DNA from: Syntrophomonadaceae bacterium
GTDB lineage: Bacteria; Bacillota; Dethiobacteria; DTU022; UBA8154
Direction: 5' to 3'
DNA length: 34,787 nt
Assembly (NCBI GenBank): GCA_007131175.1
Contig: SLRC01000003.1
Coordinates: forward strand, 1 to 34,787
How positions within the stretch are numbered: position 1 is the first letter of the stretch; the number at the start of each line of letters is the position of its first letter. The position numbers and the translations under genes were made by a program. The notes beneath the pieces were generated by a model. That model was not told the origin of the DNA. It did no database searches and saw nothing but the letters and a program-made list of their open reading frames with translations. Below are positions 9,447 through 17,872 of the stretch, piece after piece.

Positions 9447-9470
9447 ACAAGAGGGGTGCAAGGTTGCATC

Positions 9471-9528
9471 TAGAAGTAAGAAGTCAGAGTGCCAGTGAGC
9501 GCAGCGAGCCAAAAAATGTGTGCCGGGA
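9471..9528 (+). repeat. Dispersed intergenic repeat R1, copy a
   Basis: Contains AGAAGTCAGAGTGCCAGTGA and ends in TGTGTGCCGGGA. Related segments occur at 17818, 23907 (reverse), 23994, 24060-24100 (reverse) and 25447. The repeat occupies the fdhD upstream region, which argues against fdhD starts inside it. Confidence 0.65.
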
Positions 9529-9600
9529 CGGAAAAGCCGCCAATATAATCTTTATTTGAGGCTGCGCGTTGTGAGCAGGTACCTTGCGCACCGGTACCAC

Positions 9601-10425
9601 ATGTGTACTTATTTTCAGGACAGAAAGGTGGCTGAACTGGTGGTTGAAAAAGGTTCCAGGGAAATTGAAATTTTACGGGTAAAGAATGGCCAAGGCAAGA
9701 GGGAAATGGACCAGGTAGTGGAGGAGTCTCCCCTGACCTTATTTTTTAATGAACAGGAGCTTGTGACCCTGCTATGCTCACCCCGGGATCTAAAATATCT
9801 TGCCGTTGGGTTTTTACGATCAGAGGGTCTTCTGGGAAGCCTGGAAGAGTTGGATTCGGTGTTACTTGATGATGAGCGGAATATAGTCTTCGTTAAAACA
9901 AAGGGGCAGACCAATCTGGCAGAGAAGCTATATGGCAAACGAACAATCACTTCCGGATGCGGCAAAGGTACAGTATTTTTCCATGCCCTTGATTCCCTTA
10001 AAAGCAAAGCAGTTACCTCTAACATCAGGGTTAAGGGGGAAATTTTATTCCCATTAATGCGGGATCTGCAGGATCGATCCGTCCTATTTAAGGCTACAGG
10101 TGGAGTTCACAGTGCAGCATTGGCCGATACAGAACAGATTCTCGTTTACAACGAAGATATTGGTCGGCACAACGCCATGGACAAGATCGTGGGGGAATGC
10201 CTGATAAAAGGAATATCCCTGTCTGATCGGATTCTGCTAACCAGCGGACGCCTCTCCGCTGAGATTGTGCTCAAAGGAGCAAAGATGGGTTTGCCGCTCA
10301 TTGTTTCCCGTTCTGCCCCCTCATCCCTTGCTGTTGAGATAGCGGACAAAGTGGGAATTACCCTGGTGGGTTTTCTGCGGGGAAAACGCTTCAATATCTA
10401 TACCCATGGGGAACGTATTTTGTAA
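9601..10425 (+). CDS. fdhD: FdhD-type sulfur carrier/sulfurtransferase for formate dehydrogenase maturation
   Basis: Cytoplasmic accessory protein that transfers sulfur from a cysteine desulfurase to the Mo/W cofactor and is needed for active FdhA. Family landmarks are EESPLTLFFNEQELVTLLCSP near residue 40, LKYLAVGFLRSEG near 65, ATGGVHSAAL near 170, NEDIGRHNAMDKIVG near 190 and TSGRLSAEIVLK near 220. The Cys loop reads TSGCGKGT near residue 125, so only the first Cys of the classical CxxC is present. At 274 residues it is of normal length. ATG 9601 was chosen because upstream alternatives (GTG 9520) fall inside a dispersed repeat; its ribosome site is weak. It lies downstream of the fdh operon but past a terminator, so it is probably transcribed separately. 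Confidence 0.92.
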   Translation: MCTYFQDRKVAELVVEKGSREIEILRVKNGQGKREMDQVVEESPLTLFFNEQELVTLLCSPRDLKYLAVGFLRSEGLLGSLEELDSVLLDDERNIVFVKTKGQTNLAEKLYGKRTITSGCGKGTVFFHALDSLKSKAVTSNIRVKGEILFPLMRDLQDRSVLFKATGGVHSAALADTEQILVYNEDIGRHNAMDKIVGECLIKGISLSDRILLTSGRLSAEIVLKGAKMGLPLIVSRSAPSSLAVEIADKVGITLVGFLRGKRFNIYTHGERIL

Positions 10426-10830
10426 AATGCTCAAAATCATAATTTTATATTTAAGTGGAATATTATTCTTGTCCTAATAAATTCTGAATAAGTGCCTGGC
10501 ATCATATAATTAAATAAATATAGTTTGTTTAATCATAACTGTCCAATCCCAAATATTGAATTATATTCAAGATAATTGGAGTAATGTTTAATTAAACTGC
10601 GCATTCAAGCTTTTTCTACCTATACTGCTCCTGATATGCTTAATTTGTCTAAATATTAAATTTATAATAATCCTATATTTTGCTTAAATTGGTTGCAATA
10701 TGTTATAATACAGAAAATTGGGGATAATCGAAGTATGTTCGTGCCTGAAGGGATTCCTGCCAAAGGAGATGGCCTTTATGAGGTTATAGCAGTTTCTTTG
10801 TTATTCCATCTTAAAAGGAGGAGTTTACCG
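10426..10830 (+). other. AT-rich intergenic region before the radical SAM gene
   Basis: About 400 bases, markedly richer in A and T than the surrounding sequence up to about 10700. No RNA gene, clear promoter or recognisable coding region was seen. An open frame from 10693 joins the radical SAM gene, but the ribosome site lies at 10815-10823, so this part is probably untranslated. Confidence 0.5.
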
Positions 10831-12216
10831 ATGGATTTTGATGATTTTAAAAAAGGTGCTGCCGGTTATGCCCTCGAAAAAGCAATCAATTATATCACCA
10901 AAGATCCGGAGCATAACCTAATGGCGCTCATAAACATTGCAGAAAAAGCTGCAGTAGTGCCGGATCACAAAATTGCCCTGAGTAAGTTAAAAGCCCATTT
11001 TCAAAAGAGTCCCCATATCATGGAGCAAACTAGGCGTGTAGCAGGAAACCCAAAAATGCTTTACAACTTCTTTAATTCCTGGGTGATTAGTGCTACCCTG
11101 TTGGGCAAACCAATCCGCGAAAAAATGGCAGCTAAATTGGGTGTTTCTGTTCCCATGGCGATTCTGATTGATCCCACATCGGCATGCAACCTGCGCTGCC
11201 AGGGGTGCTGGGCCGGAGAATACAGCAAGGGGGACCACCTGTAACCGGAACTGTTTAACCGGATTATCTGGGAAGCCAAGGACTTGGGGATTCACTGGTT
11301 TGTCCTTTCGGGAGGGGAGCCGTTTTGTTATCCTCACCTCTATGATGTGATTGAGGAACATCCCGATTCCGCTTTCATGGCTTACACAAACGGCACATTA
11401 ATTGATGAAAAGGCTGCGGACCGGCTGGCAAACATAGCCAACCTTTCCCCAGCCTTCAGCCTGGAAGGCTGGCGTGAACAAACGGACGGGCGCCGCGGTG
11501 CTGGCACCTTTGACAAGGCAATGAAAGCAATGGATCTGCTACGGGAACGGGGTGTGTTTTTCGGGGCGTCGGTTACTGCCATGCGCAATAATGTTGAAAA
11601 AATATTCAGCGAAGAGTTTATTGACTTTTTGGTAGAAAAAGGTGCCACTTATGTGTGGTCCTTCCATTATATCCCCATTGGACGCAACCCGGATCTAAAT
11701 CTAATGCTAACCCCGGAGCAACGGCTGGGGTTGATAGACAGGGTGAGTGAGCTGCGGCGCACCCGGCCAATCTTTATTGCCGACTTCTGGAATGATGGGG
11801 ATTATACCAAAGGGTGCATTGCCGGCGGGAAACAGTATTTTCACATCAATGCCGCCGGGGACGTGGAGCCATGTGCTTTTGTTCACTTTGCCGTGGATAA
11901 TATTAAGGGTAAAAGCTTGCAGGAAGTATTACAGAACCCCTTATTTAAAGCATATCAGCAAAACCAACCCTTTAACAACAATCACCTGGCTCCCTGCCCA
12001 ATTATTGACGCGCCGGAAGCGCTGCGCACGATAGTTAAAAATAGCGGTGCCCGTCCCACACATAAGGGGGCGGACGATGTGCTGGAAGGTGAAGCGGCAG
12101 CTTATCTAAATGATGTATCAGATAAATGGCGGGAGCTGGCTGATGATTACCTAAGCAGTATGGAGAAAAAGGATGGGTTTTGTGAAGAAAAACGTAATAA
12201 AGTGGAAATCAAATAA
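10831..12216 (+). pseudogene. Radical SAM protein with SPASM-like C-terminus, interrupted by one in-frame TAA
   Basis: The 462-codon frame encodes an intact-looking radical SAM protein except for a TAA at 11242-11244 (codon 138), just after the cluster motif CNLRCQGCWAGEY. Downstream, in the same frame and without an indel, the barrel continues (DLGIHWFVLSGGEPF, TNGTLIDEKAADRLANIANL, FSLEGWREQTDGRRG). Then comes a Cys-containing C-terminal region (GCIAGGKQYFHINAAGDVEPCAFVH, APCPIID). The N-terminal 100 residues are helical. AAGGAGGAG precedes ATG 10831 by 7 nt. Context reads L-stop-P-E-L; one base change (TCA to TAA) would explain it. Neither half alone can make a working enzyme. It could be a recent nonsense mutation or a sequencing/assembly error. 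Substrate unknown. Confidence 0.8.
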
Positions 12217-12305
12217 AAGGGAGCAAGGCCTCCTACGCTGCTCCTTGCATTGCAGCAGCCAATAAAATATAATTATTTATAACACCTGTAATCCTCACTT
12301 GCTAA

Positions 12306-12325
12306 AGGTAACAGGGGTTTTACCT
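12306..12325 (-). terminator. Possible terminator hairpin for the minus-strand ATPase
   Basis: AGGTAA and TTACCT form a 6-bp stem around an 8-nt loop, 16 nt past the stop of the minus-strand gene. On the minus strand it is followed only by a short TTTAGC, so termination strength is doubtful. Confidence 0.3.
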
Positions 12326-12340
12326 GGGAATCTTGCCAAG

Positions 12341-13171
12341 CTAACGGGGTGGGAGAATGCGGCGGGCAGTTATATTAATATGATATATCTGCAAACCCGT
12401 AAGGTTTTCCAGGGTATTTTTTACCTCCAGTTGTGCCCTTTTAAGCAGCGTGGGAAGATGTAAGCGGGCTCCATATTTTATGGCCAACTCCATGCTCATG
12501 CTCATTCCCTTACGGTTGTAGGTAACGGTTACTCGATTGCAACGGGCAATTCCTTCCATTTTTTCCGTTTCATAAACAGCGATTTGTTCAAGGACTTGCT
12601 CTGAAATATAATAGTTGCCAAGGGTGCTGTAGAGGGGCCGGACAATGGAGTGCTCCGCGTGACGAATTGCGGAAGGGTTACCCTTATTCCCCCGGAAAAA
12701 AGACTTGATAGAATCGAGAACATATCCGGGAAAGTCACGTTCCAGAGCGAAGGTGGGAATGGGAATGACATGCCGGTTTTCTTTCTGCCTGATTTCCACT
12801 GCCTTTGCTATTAACGCAGGGGTAGAAACCTCTTCAATGTGTATAAATTTTTGTGCCGCCGGCAGTTCGAGACGGCTAAGGATTTTTGTAATCATACGTT
12901 CAGAGATTCCCAGGACAAGGATACTTTGTGGCTGAATCTCCCTGATTCTTTCTTTTACCTGAGATGCGTGCTCCGGATCCAAAAAAATTGCTCTCTTTGT
13001 AGCGGCCATCTTTGTATTTTCCCTTTTTGCTGAGCGCCCGGCCAGGATTTGATTATTTCCAATAAAAAGGCCATCATCAATAATATAGTCGATACCTTCC
13101 TGATAGGCTACCAGGGCTGACTGGTGACTTTTACCCGTCCCGCTGGATCCAATAAGGGCGTAAACTTTCAC
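12341..13171 (-). CDS. P-loop ATPase with Asp23-like C-terminal region
   Basis: Cytoplasmic protein with a Walker A motif at its very N-terminus (KVYALIGSSGTGKSH). The next 150 residues look like a nucleotide-binding domain (IDYIIDDGLFIGNNQIL, SILVLGISERMITKI). The last 70 residues (VTVTYNRKGMSMSMELAIKYG through VKNTLENLTGLQIYHINITA) resemble the Asp23/Gls24 fold. GTG 13171 is preferred because GGAGGTG lies 9 nt upstream on the minus strand; the longer ATG starts at 13189 and 13210 would put the ribosome site inside the gene. That gives 276 residues. It is monocistronic and divergent from the carboxyltransferase. Function unknown; the Asp23 part suggests a role at the cell envelope or in stress, which is inference. 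Confidence 0.75.
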   Translation of the reverse strand: MKVYALIGSSGTGKSHQSALVAYQEGIDYIIDDGLFIGNNQILAGRSAKRENTKMAATKRAIFLDPEHASQVKERIREIQPQSILVLGISERMITKILSRLELPAAQKFIHIEEVSTPALIAKAVEIRQKENRHVIPIPTFALERDFPGYVLDSIKSFFRGNKGNPSAIRHAEHSIVRPLYSTLGNYYISEQVLEQIAVYETEKMEGIARCNRVTVTYNRKGMSMSMELAIKYGARLHLPTLLKRAQLEVKNTLENLTGLQIYHINITARRILPPR

Positions 13172-13410
13172 CCGCCTGTCCACCTCCATTATTTTTGCCG
13201 AGTATATCACAATATAGAGTAAATGTCGATAAACAGTATTGCGTCTAAGTGTTGTGTCTCCTTGTATTCAGCTTTTTATACGGTATATCTGCATTGTTTT
13301 TATTTCGGATAGTGCAAAGATATTGAAAAAGCGGCAAAGGATTGATATACTGTAAAAGGTTTAAACATTGCAACAAGCTGCAGCAAAAAATAGGCGGGAG
13401 GTAAACGGCT

Positions 13411-14952
13411 TTGGAAGAGAAAATAAACTTATTGAAACAAAAACGGGAGATTATCCGCAAGGGCGGCGGAGATGAAAGGGTTTCTGACCAACACAACAAG
13501 GGGAAGCAGACGGCCAGGGAGCGTTTGGAACAATTTTTAGATGAAGGCAGTTTCATTGAAGTGGGAACTTTCGTGCAAGGTGACTTGCAGGATGCCAGCA
13601 CGCTGGACATACCCCTGCCTGGAGAAGGTGTTGTTACAGGATATGGAACAGTTGACGGCCGTCTCGTTTATGTATTTGCCCAGGATTTTACCGTTTCGGG
13701 AGGTTCTCTTGGTGAATACCATGCGAAGAAGATCTGCCGTGTTATGGACCTGGCAGCTCGTAACGGTGCCCCTTTTATCGGGATAAATGACTCAGGAGGA
13801 GCGCGCATCCAGGAGGGTGTAATGTCCCTGGATGGTTATGGTAATATCTTCTTCCGTAATACAATAAATTCCGGGGTTATACCTCAAATATCGGTGATTA
13901 TGGGTCCCAGTGCTGGGGGAGCGGTCTATTCCCCTGCGCTCACCGATTTTGTTTTTATGGTGGACAAAACCAGCTATATGTTTATAACGGGACCACAGGT
14001 CATCAAGGCTGTAACAGGAGAAGACGTAACCCCTGATAAGCTGGGCGGTGCGGCCACACATAACGATACGAGCGGCGTTGCCCACTTTCGGGCTGCCAAT
14101 GAGCAGGAATGTTTTGAAAAACTGCGCAAACTGCTGAGTTTTCTCCCTTCCAACAACCTTAACGACCCTCCTGTATTTGATGTGGTTGAGCCAACCCTGC
14201 CGGCGGAGGACCTGGCAACCCTGGTTCCCGTTGATGCAAACAAACCTTATGACGTAGTTGAAGTGATTAGCCGTATTGTTGATGGCAGTGAATTTTTCCA
14301 GGTGCAGGAACATTATGCCAAGAACGCGGTTGTGGGTTTTGCCCGCATGGGTGGAAAATCTGTGGGTATTATAGCCAACCAGGCAAAATTCCTTGCCGGG
14401 TGCCTGGATATTAACAGTTCTGATAAGATTGCCCGTTTTGTTCGATTCTGCGATTGTTTTAATATACCCCTTTTGACCTTTGTGGATGTTCCCGGTTATT
14501 TGCCGGGGGTACATCAGGAATATGGGGGCATTATCCGCCATGGGGCTAAAATTCTTTATGCGTATTCCGAGGCTACGGTTCCCCAGATCAGCGTGATTTT
14601 ACGTAAGGCGTACGGCGGTGCCTATATTGCCATGAATTGTCGTGCCCTGGGAGCGGATTTCGCTTTTGCCTGGCCTACGGCTGAGATTGCCGTAATGGGT
14701 CCGGAGGGGGCAACAAATATCATTTATCGCCGGGATATTGAAAAATCGGAAAACCCCAACCAAGTAAGAACACAAAAAGTTGATGAATATCGTGAGCGGT
14801 ATGCCAATCCCTATGTTACGGCAGCCCGGGGTTGGATCGATGATGTAATTGAACCGGAGGACACGCGGCATCATCTTTTGGCTGCCCTGGAATCTCTTCA
14901 GGATAAACATGAGGAGCGTCCAAATAAAAAACACGGCAATTTCCCGGTGTAA
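13411..14952 (+). CDS. Acyl-CoA carboxyltransferase (propionyl-CoA carboxylase beta / methylmalonyl-CoA decarboxylase alpha type)
   Basis: Biotin-dependent carboxyltransferase of the crotonase superfamily, 513 residues, typical of PccB/MmdA proteins acting on propionyl-CoA or methylmalonyl-CoA. Landmarks are KGKQTARERLEQFLDEGSF near residue 30, DFTVSGGSLGEYHAKK near 95, GINDSGGARIQEGV near 125 and GPSAGGAVYSPALTDF near 165. The C-terminal half has VGFARMGGKSVGIIANQ, VDVPGYLPG and RKAYGGAYIAMN. TTG start with GGGAGG about 10 nt upstream. No biotin carrier, biotin carboxylase or membrane decarboxylase subunit lies beside it, so decarboxylase, transcarboxylase and carboxylase roles cannot be separated. 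The gene is a single unit ahead of the arginine promoter. Confidence 0.9.
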   Translation: MEEKINLLKQKREIIRKGGGDERVSDQHNKGKQTARERLEQFLDEGSFIEVGTFVQGDLQDASTLDIPLPGEGVVTGYGTVDGRLVYVFAQDFTVSGGSLGEYHAKKICRVMDLAARNGAPFIGINDSGGARIQEGVMSLDGYGNIFFRNTINSGVIPQISVIMGPSAGGAVYSPALTDFVFMVDKTSYMFITGPQVIKAVTGEDVTPDKLGGAATHNDTSGVAHFRAANEQECFEKLRKLLSFLPSNNLNDPPVFDVVEPTLPAEDLATLVPVDANKPYDVVEVISRIVDGSEFFQVQEHYAKNAVVGFARMGGKSVGIIANQAKFLAGCLDINSSDKIARFVRFCDCFNIPLLTFVDVPGYLPGVHQEYGGIIRHGAKILYAYSEATVPQISVILRKAYGGAYIAMNCRALGADFAFAWPTAEIAVMGPEGATNIIYRRDIEKSENPNQVRTQKVDEYRERYANPYVTAARGWIDDVIEPEDTRHHLLAALESLQDKHEERPNKKHGNFPV

Positions 14953-15036
14953 TAAAAACAAAAAAACCATGAATAAAGAATCGGTCACCAGTTAAGTTGG
15001 TTGACTATTACAAACAATTTTGGTAATTTCCATACA

Positions 15037-15048
15037 CCATAATTATGG
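15037..15048. promoter_or_regulatory. 12-bp perfect palindrome upstream of the arg promoter
   Basis: CCATAATTATGG is perfectly self-complementary and ends 13 nt before the -35 box of the arginine operon promoter. It could be an operator; it does not match the Firmicutes ArgR box. Confidence 0.35.
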
Positions 15049-15061
15049 GTAATTGTCTGTG

Positions 15062-15090
15062 TTGACTTTTTATTTAGCCGGTGATAAGAT
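15062..15090 (+). promoter_or_regulatory. Sigma-A type promoter of the arginine operon
   Basis: TTGACT and TAAGAT are separated by exactly 17 nt. The start of transcription would fall near 15097, just before the T-box leader. Confidence 0.7.
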
Positions 15091-15104
15091 TTAGAGCATA
15101 AAAT

Positions 15105-15417
15105 AAAAACTGATGATGGGGAGAGTACGGGCAAAAATCGGGGCAAGCGAACCGGGGATGGTGTAAGCCCGGGACCGGTATTGTCTGGAAACGGACCCCG
15201 GAGGTGAGAACCGAAGCAGTATTTATACCAGGTTGCCTGCTCTGGTATTTGCGGGCACGGGTTTACGGTGTGTAGGTTTTTCCGGGTGACCTCCGATAAA
15301 GGGTATGTGTCGTTCTGCTATGGCACGATGCATTTTGAGGTGAGCCTTTGTTGCAAGGGCTAAAAAAGGTGGTACCGCGAGTAAGCCTCTCGTCCTTTTA
15401 GGAAGGGAGGCTTTTAT
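15105..15417 (+). promoter_or_regulatory. T-box leader, probably tRNA-Arg specific, controlling argCJBDFGH
   Basis: Transcription-attenuating RNA that senses uncharged tRNA. The invariant T-box GGTGGTACCGCG is at 15368-15379. It is followed by a terminator whose stem AAGCCTC (15383-15389) pairs with GAGGCTT (15407-15413) before a T-rich run. In the alternative fold AAAAAGG before the T-box pairs with CCTTTT at 15393-15398. Stem I shows AGAGTAC at the base, then GCGAACCGGGGATGGTG (distal loop region) and GTAAGCCCGG. On the 3' side, GAAACGGACCCCGGAG places CGG (15192-15194, Arg) in the usual specifier position. The specifier call is made by position against remembered T-box patterns and is less sure than the T-box itself; AGA at 15207 was a weaker candidate. 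Confidence 0.9.
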
Positions 15418-15460
15418 TATTGCCCAATGTTACACAATTTCTAATGAGGAGGTATAATTG

Positions 15461-16498
15461 GTGAGAGTAGGCATTATTGGTGTGACCGGTTATACGGGAA
15501 GCGAACTTTTGCGGATCATTCATGCTCATGACCAGGTGGAGCTTACTTACGTTACATCCCATTCTTTTACGGGCAGAAATCTTTCAGATATTCATCCCCA
15601 GTACAGTGGCCTGATGGAAATGGTCTGTCATCCTTTTTCTGTGGAAGAAGCCATCGAAAAAACAGATCTTGTTTTCTGTGCCCTGCCTCATGGAGAAGCT
15701 ATGCATACGGTTCCGTTGCTCACCCGGGCAGGCATTAAGGTAGTGGACTTAAGCGCCGATTTTCGTCTAAAGGATAAGGTTCTTTACCAGGAGTGGTACG
15801 GTAAGGAGCACATTGCTCCTGATTACCTGGGAAAAGCTGTTTACGGACTGCCGGAACTTTACCGGGAAAAAATAAAAGAAACTACCCTTGTGGCCAACCC
15901 GGGATGTTATCCCACTTCAGTCCTTTTGGCATTGGCTCCCCTGGCCCACAAAGGTATGATTTGCTGGGAAACACTGGTTGTGGATGCAAAGTCCGGTACT
16001 TCAGGAGCGGGACGCAATCCTTCACAGTTCTTACATTATCCCGAATGCACGGAGAATTTTCGCCCTTACCGGGTGGCTGCCCATCAGCACACCCCGGAAA
16101 TGGAGCAGGAGCTAGGACGGCTGGCTGGTGAGGAAATAACCTTTACTTTTGTGCCTCACCTGGTTCCCATGATCCGCGGTATTTTGAGCACCGTTTACCT
16201 GAAATCGGTTGTTTCAATGGAAGAAGATGAACTGTGGAGCATTTACGATAAATTTTACGCAAACGATCCGTTTGTGCGATTACTGGTTCCGCCGCTAATG
16301 GTGGAGACAAAATATGTTTACGGCAGCAACTACTGTGCCCTGTCCCTGAAAAAAGATAGCCGGACGGGCCGCTTTATTATCATATCTGTCATAGATAACC
16401 TGGTAAAAGGGGCGGCCGGCCAGGCTGTACAGAATATGAACCTGATGCTTGGCTTTGAGGAGACAACTGGCCTGGAAATGCTACCCCTAAGGCCTTAA
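15461..16498 (+). CDS. argC: N-acetyl-gamma-glutamyl-phosphate reductase
   Basis: NADPH-dependent reduction of N-acetylglutamyl phosphate to the semialdehyde, third step of arginine synthesis. The Rossmann start MRVGIIGVTGYTGSELLR and the active-site Cys in ANPGCYPTSVLLAL near residue 146 are both present. So are SGTSGAGRNP near 180 and the HQHTPEMEQEL and FVPHLVPMIRGI segments. At 345 residues it has the usual length. GTG 15461 is preferred over TTG 15458 because GAGGAGGT lies 7 nt upstream and the conserved N-terminus begins there. It is the first gene after the T-box, so it is under tRNA-charging control. Confidence 0.97.
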   Translation: MRVGIIGVTGYTGSELLRIIHAHDQVELTYVTSHSFTGRNLSDIHPQYSGLMEMVCHPFSVEEAIEKTDLVFCALPHGEAMHTVPLLTRAGIKVVDLSADFRLKDKVLYQEWYGKEHIAPDYLGKAVYGLPELYREKIKETTLVANPGCYPTSVLLALAPLAHKGMICWETLVVDAKSGTSGAGRNPSQFLHYPECTENFRPYRVAAHQHTPEMEQELGRLAGEEITFTFVPHLVPMIRGILSTVYLKSVVSMEEDELWSIYDKFYANDPFVRLLVPPLMVETKYVYGSNYCALSLKKDSRTGRFIIISVIDNLVKGAAGQAVQNMNLMLGFEETTGLEMLPLRP

Positions 16499-16570
16499 CG
16501 GGAGTTAATGTCTTAAATCTTCTAAAATTGGGTATTTACTTTAGAATATAACTTGAGGGAGGTCAAACAT

Positions 16571-17785
16571 ATGGATATTTCCATGGAAAACATACGGGGC
16601 GGAATAACTGCCGTGGATGGTTTTGAAGCGGCTGGTGTGACCTGCGGTTTGAAGAAGAATGGAGAAAAAGACTTTGCCCTGATTTATGCTAAAGAACCTG
16701 TCATCGCTGCTGCTGTTTTTACCACTAACCGGTTCAAGGCGCCTCCCCTTCTTGTAACGGAAGAGTACATGGCGGGAACTGTCCGTGCTGTTGCAGTGAA
16801 CAGCGGTATTGCCAATGCCTGTACGGGAGAACAGGGCCTGGCAGATGCCCGTACCATGGCTTCCCTGGTTGGGGATAAACTTGACCTGGGGGAAAAAGAA
16901 GTGCTCGTAGCTTCCACAGGGGTGATCGGGGTTTATCTGCCCATGGATAAAATTGCCTCAGGTGTTAAACAGGCTGTAAATTGCCTCTCAGCAAACGGGG
17001 GAAGCGATGCGGCTCAGGCGATCATGACCACCGATACGGTACTCAAAGAGCAGGCTGTCCGCTTTTTTCCGGAAGGCCAGAAGCCCTTTATCATAGCCGG
17101 TATGGCCAAAGGATCAGGGATGATTTGCCCTGATATGGCCACGATGCTGGCTTTTCTTACCACGGATCTCAGTGTGGAACAAGAGCTGCTGCAGGAAGCA
17201 CTCCGGGAAGCGGTGGCCCACTCTTTTAACCTTATCAGCGTGGACGGTGATACATCCACCAATGATATGGTTCTGCTCCTTGCCCGTGCGGAAACGGAAG
17301 GGGAAAAAATAAATAAACAATCTCCCCTTTGGCCTGTTTTTAAGAGGGCCCTGGGTCATGTCTGCCGTGAACTCGCCTACAAAGTTGTTGCTGATGGGGA
17401 GGGTGTCACCAAGGTGATCAAACTTACCGTGAGGGGAGCCGCCGATTATGAGTCCGGTCGCCGTCTTGCCCGCTCCGTGCTAAATTCAAGCCTTGTTAAA
17501 ACTGCTTTTTTTGGGGAAGACGCCAACTGGGGAAGGATTATTACCGCAATGGGATACTCGGGAGTTGATTTTATTCCGGAACGAGTGAATATCTTTTTGG
17601 GAGAAGTACAAGTTACAGATGGGGGTACAGGTCTTGTTTTTGACGAAGTAGCTGCAAGAGAAGTTTTAATGCATTCTGAGGTTCCCGTATTGATTGATTT
17701 AAATCATGGCAGCACGGAAATAACAGCTTGGGGGAATGACCTCAGTTATGAATATGTGAGTATTAACAGCGCTTACAGAAGCTGA
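16571..17785 (+). CDS. argJ: Ornithine acetyltransferase / N-acetylglutamate synthase
   Basis: ArgJ recycles the acetyl group from N-acetylornithine to glutamate. Its presence, with no argA or argE nearby, indicates the cyclic arginine pathway. The autoproteolytic cleavage site is conserved in [16 protein letters not shown], near residue 180, where the Thr of AT-ML becomes the catalytic N-terminus of the beta chain. Other signatures are [12 protein letters not shown] near 75, [11 protein letters not shown] near 220 and [19 protein letters not shown] near 310. ATG 16571 is preceded by GAGGGAGGT at 7 nt; an upstream TTG at 16553 would swallow that site. The product is 404 residues. Whether it is bifunctional cannot be told from sequence alone. 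Confidence 0.97.
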   Translation: MDISMENIRGGITAVDGFEAAGVTCGLKKNGEKDFALIYAKEPVIAAAVFTTNRFKAPPLLVTEEYMAGTVRAVAVNSGIANACTGEQGLADARTMASLVGDKLDLGEKEVLVASTGVIGVYLPMDKIASGVKQAVNCLSANGGSDAAQAIMTTDTVLKEQAVRFFPEGQKPFIIAGMAKGSGMICPDMATMLAFLTTDLSVEQELLQEALREAVAHSFNLISVDGDTSTNDMVLLLARAETEGEKINKQSPLWPVFKRALGHVCRELAYKVVADGEGVTKVIKLTVRGAADYESGRRLARSVLNSSLVKTAFFGEDANWGRIITAMGYSGVDFIPERVNIFLGEVQVTDGGTGLVFDEVAAREVLMHSEVPVLIDLNHGSTEITAWGNDLSYEYVSINSAYRS

Positions 17786-17817
17786 AGGGAATGTCAAAAA
17801 TAAGCTAACTGCTAAGC

Positions 17818-17830
17818 GGTCAGAAGTCAT
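17818..17830 (+). repeat. Short R1 core between argJ and argB
   Basis: GGTCAGAAGTCAT matches the core of the R1 repeats seen at 9471, 23907, 23994, 24075 and 25447, without their flanking GTGCCGG part. It is short enough to be chance. Confidence 0.3.
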
Positions 17831-17872
17831 TAAATTTTGGTTTTAGGATCTTATTTGGAAGGGGAAATAGGA

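Noticed and set aside
9388-9450. Molybdenum-cofactor riboswitch between fdhA and fdhD
   Set aside because: The segment is structured and GC-rich but lacks the known motif, and a reverse copy occurs before a corrinoid gene, so it fits a dispersed repeat better.
11242-11244. Recoding of the radical SAM TAA
   Set aside because: UAA has no known selenocysteine or pyrrolysine recoding; a nonsense mutation or error is simpler.
13792-14541. Long minus-strand frame opposite the carboxyltransferase
   Set aside because: Mirror frame of a strongly conserved coding region, with no recognisable motifs.
14967-14984. ArgR-type ARG box (CATGAATAAAGAATCGG)
   Set aside because: Only the left half resembles the consensus, and it lies about 80 nt upstream of the -35.
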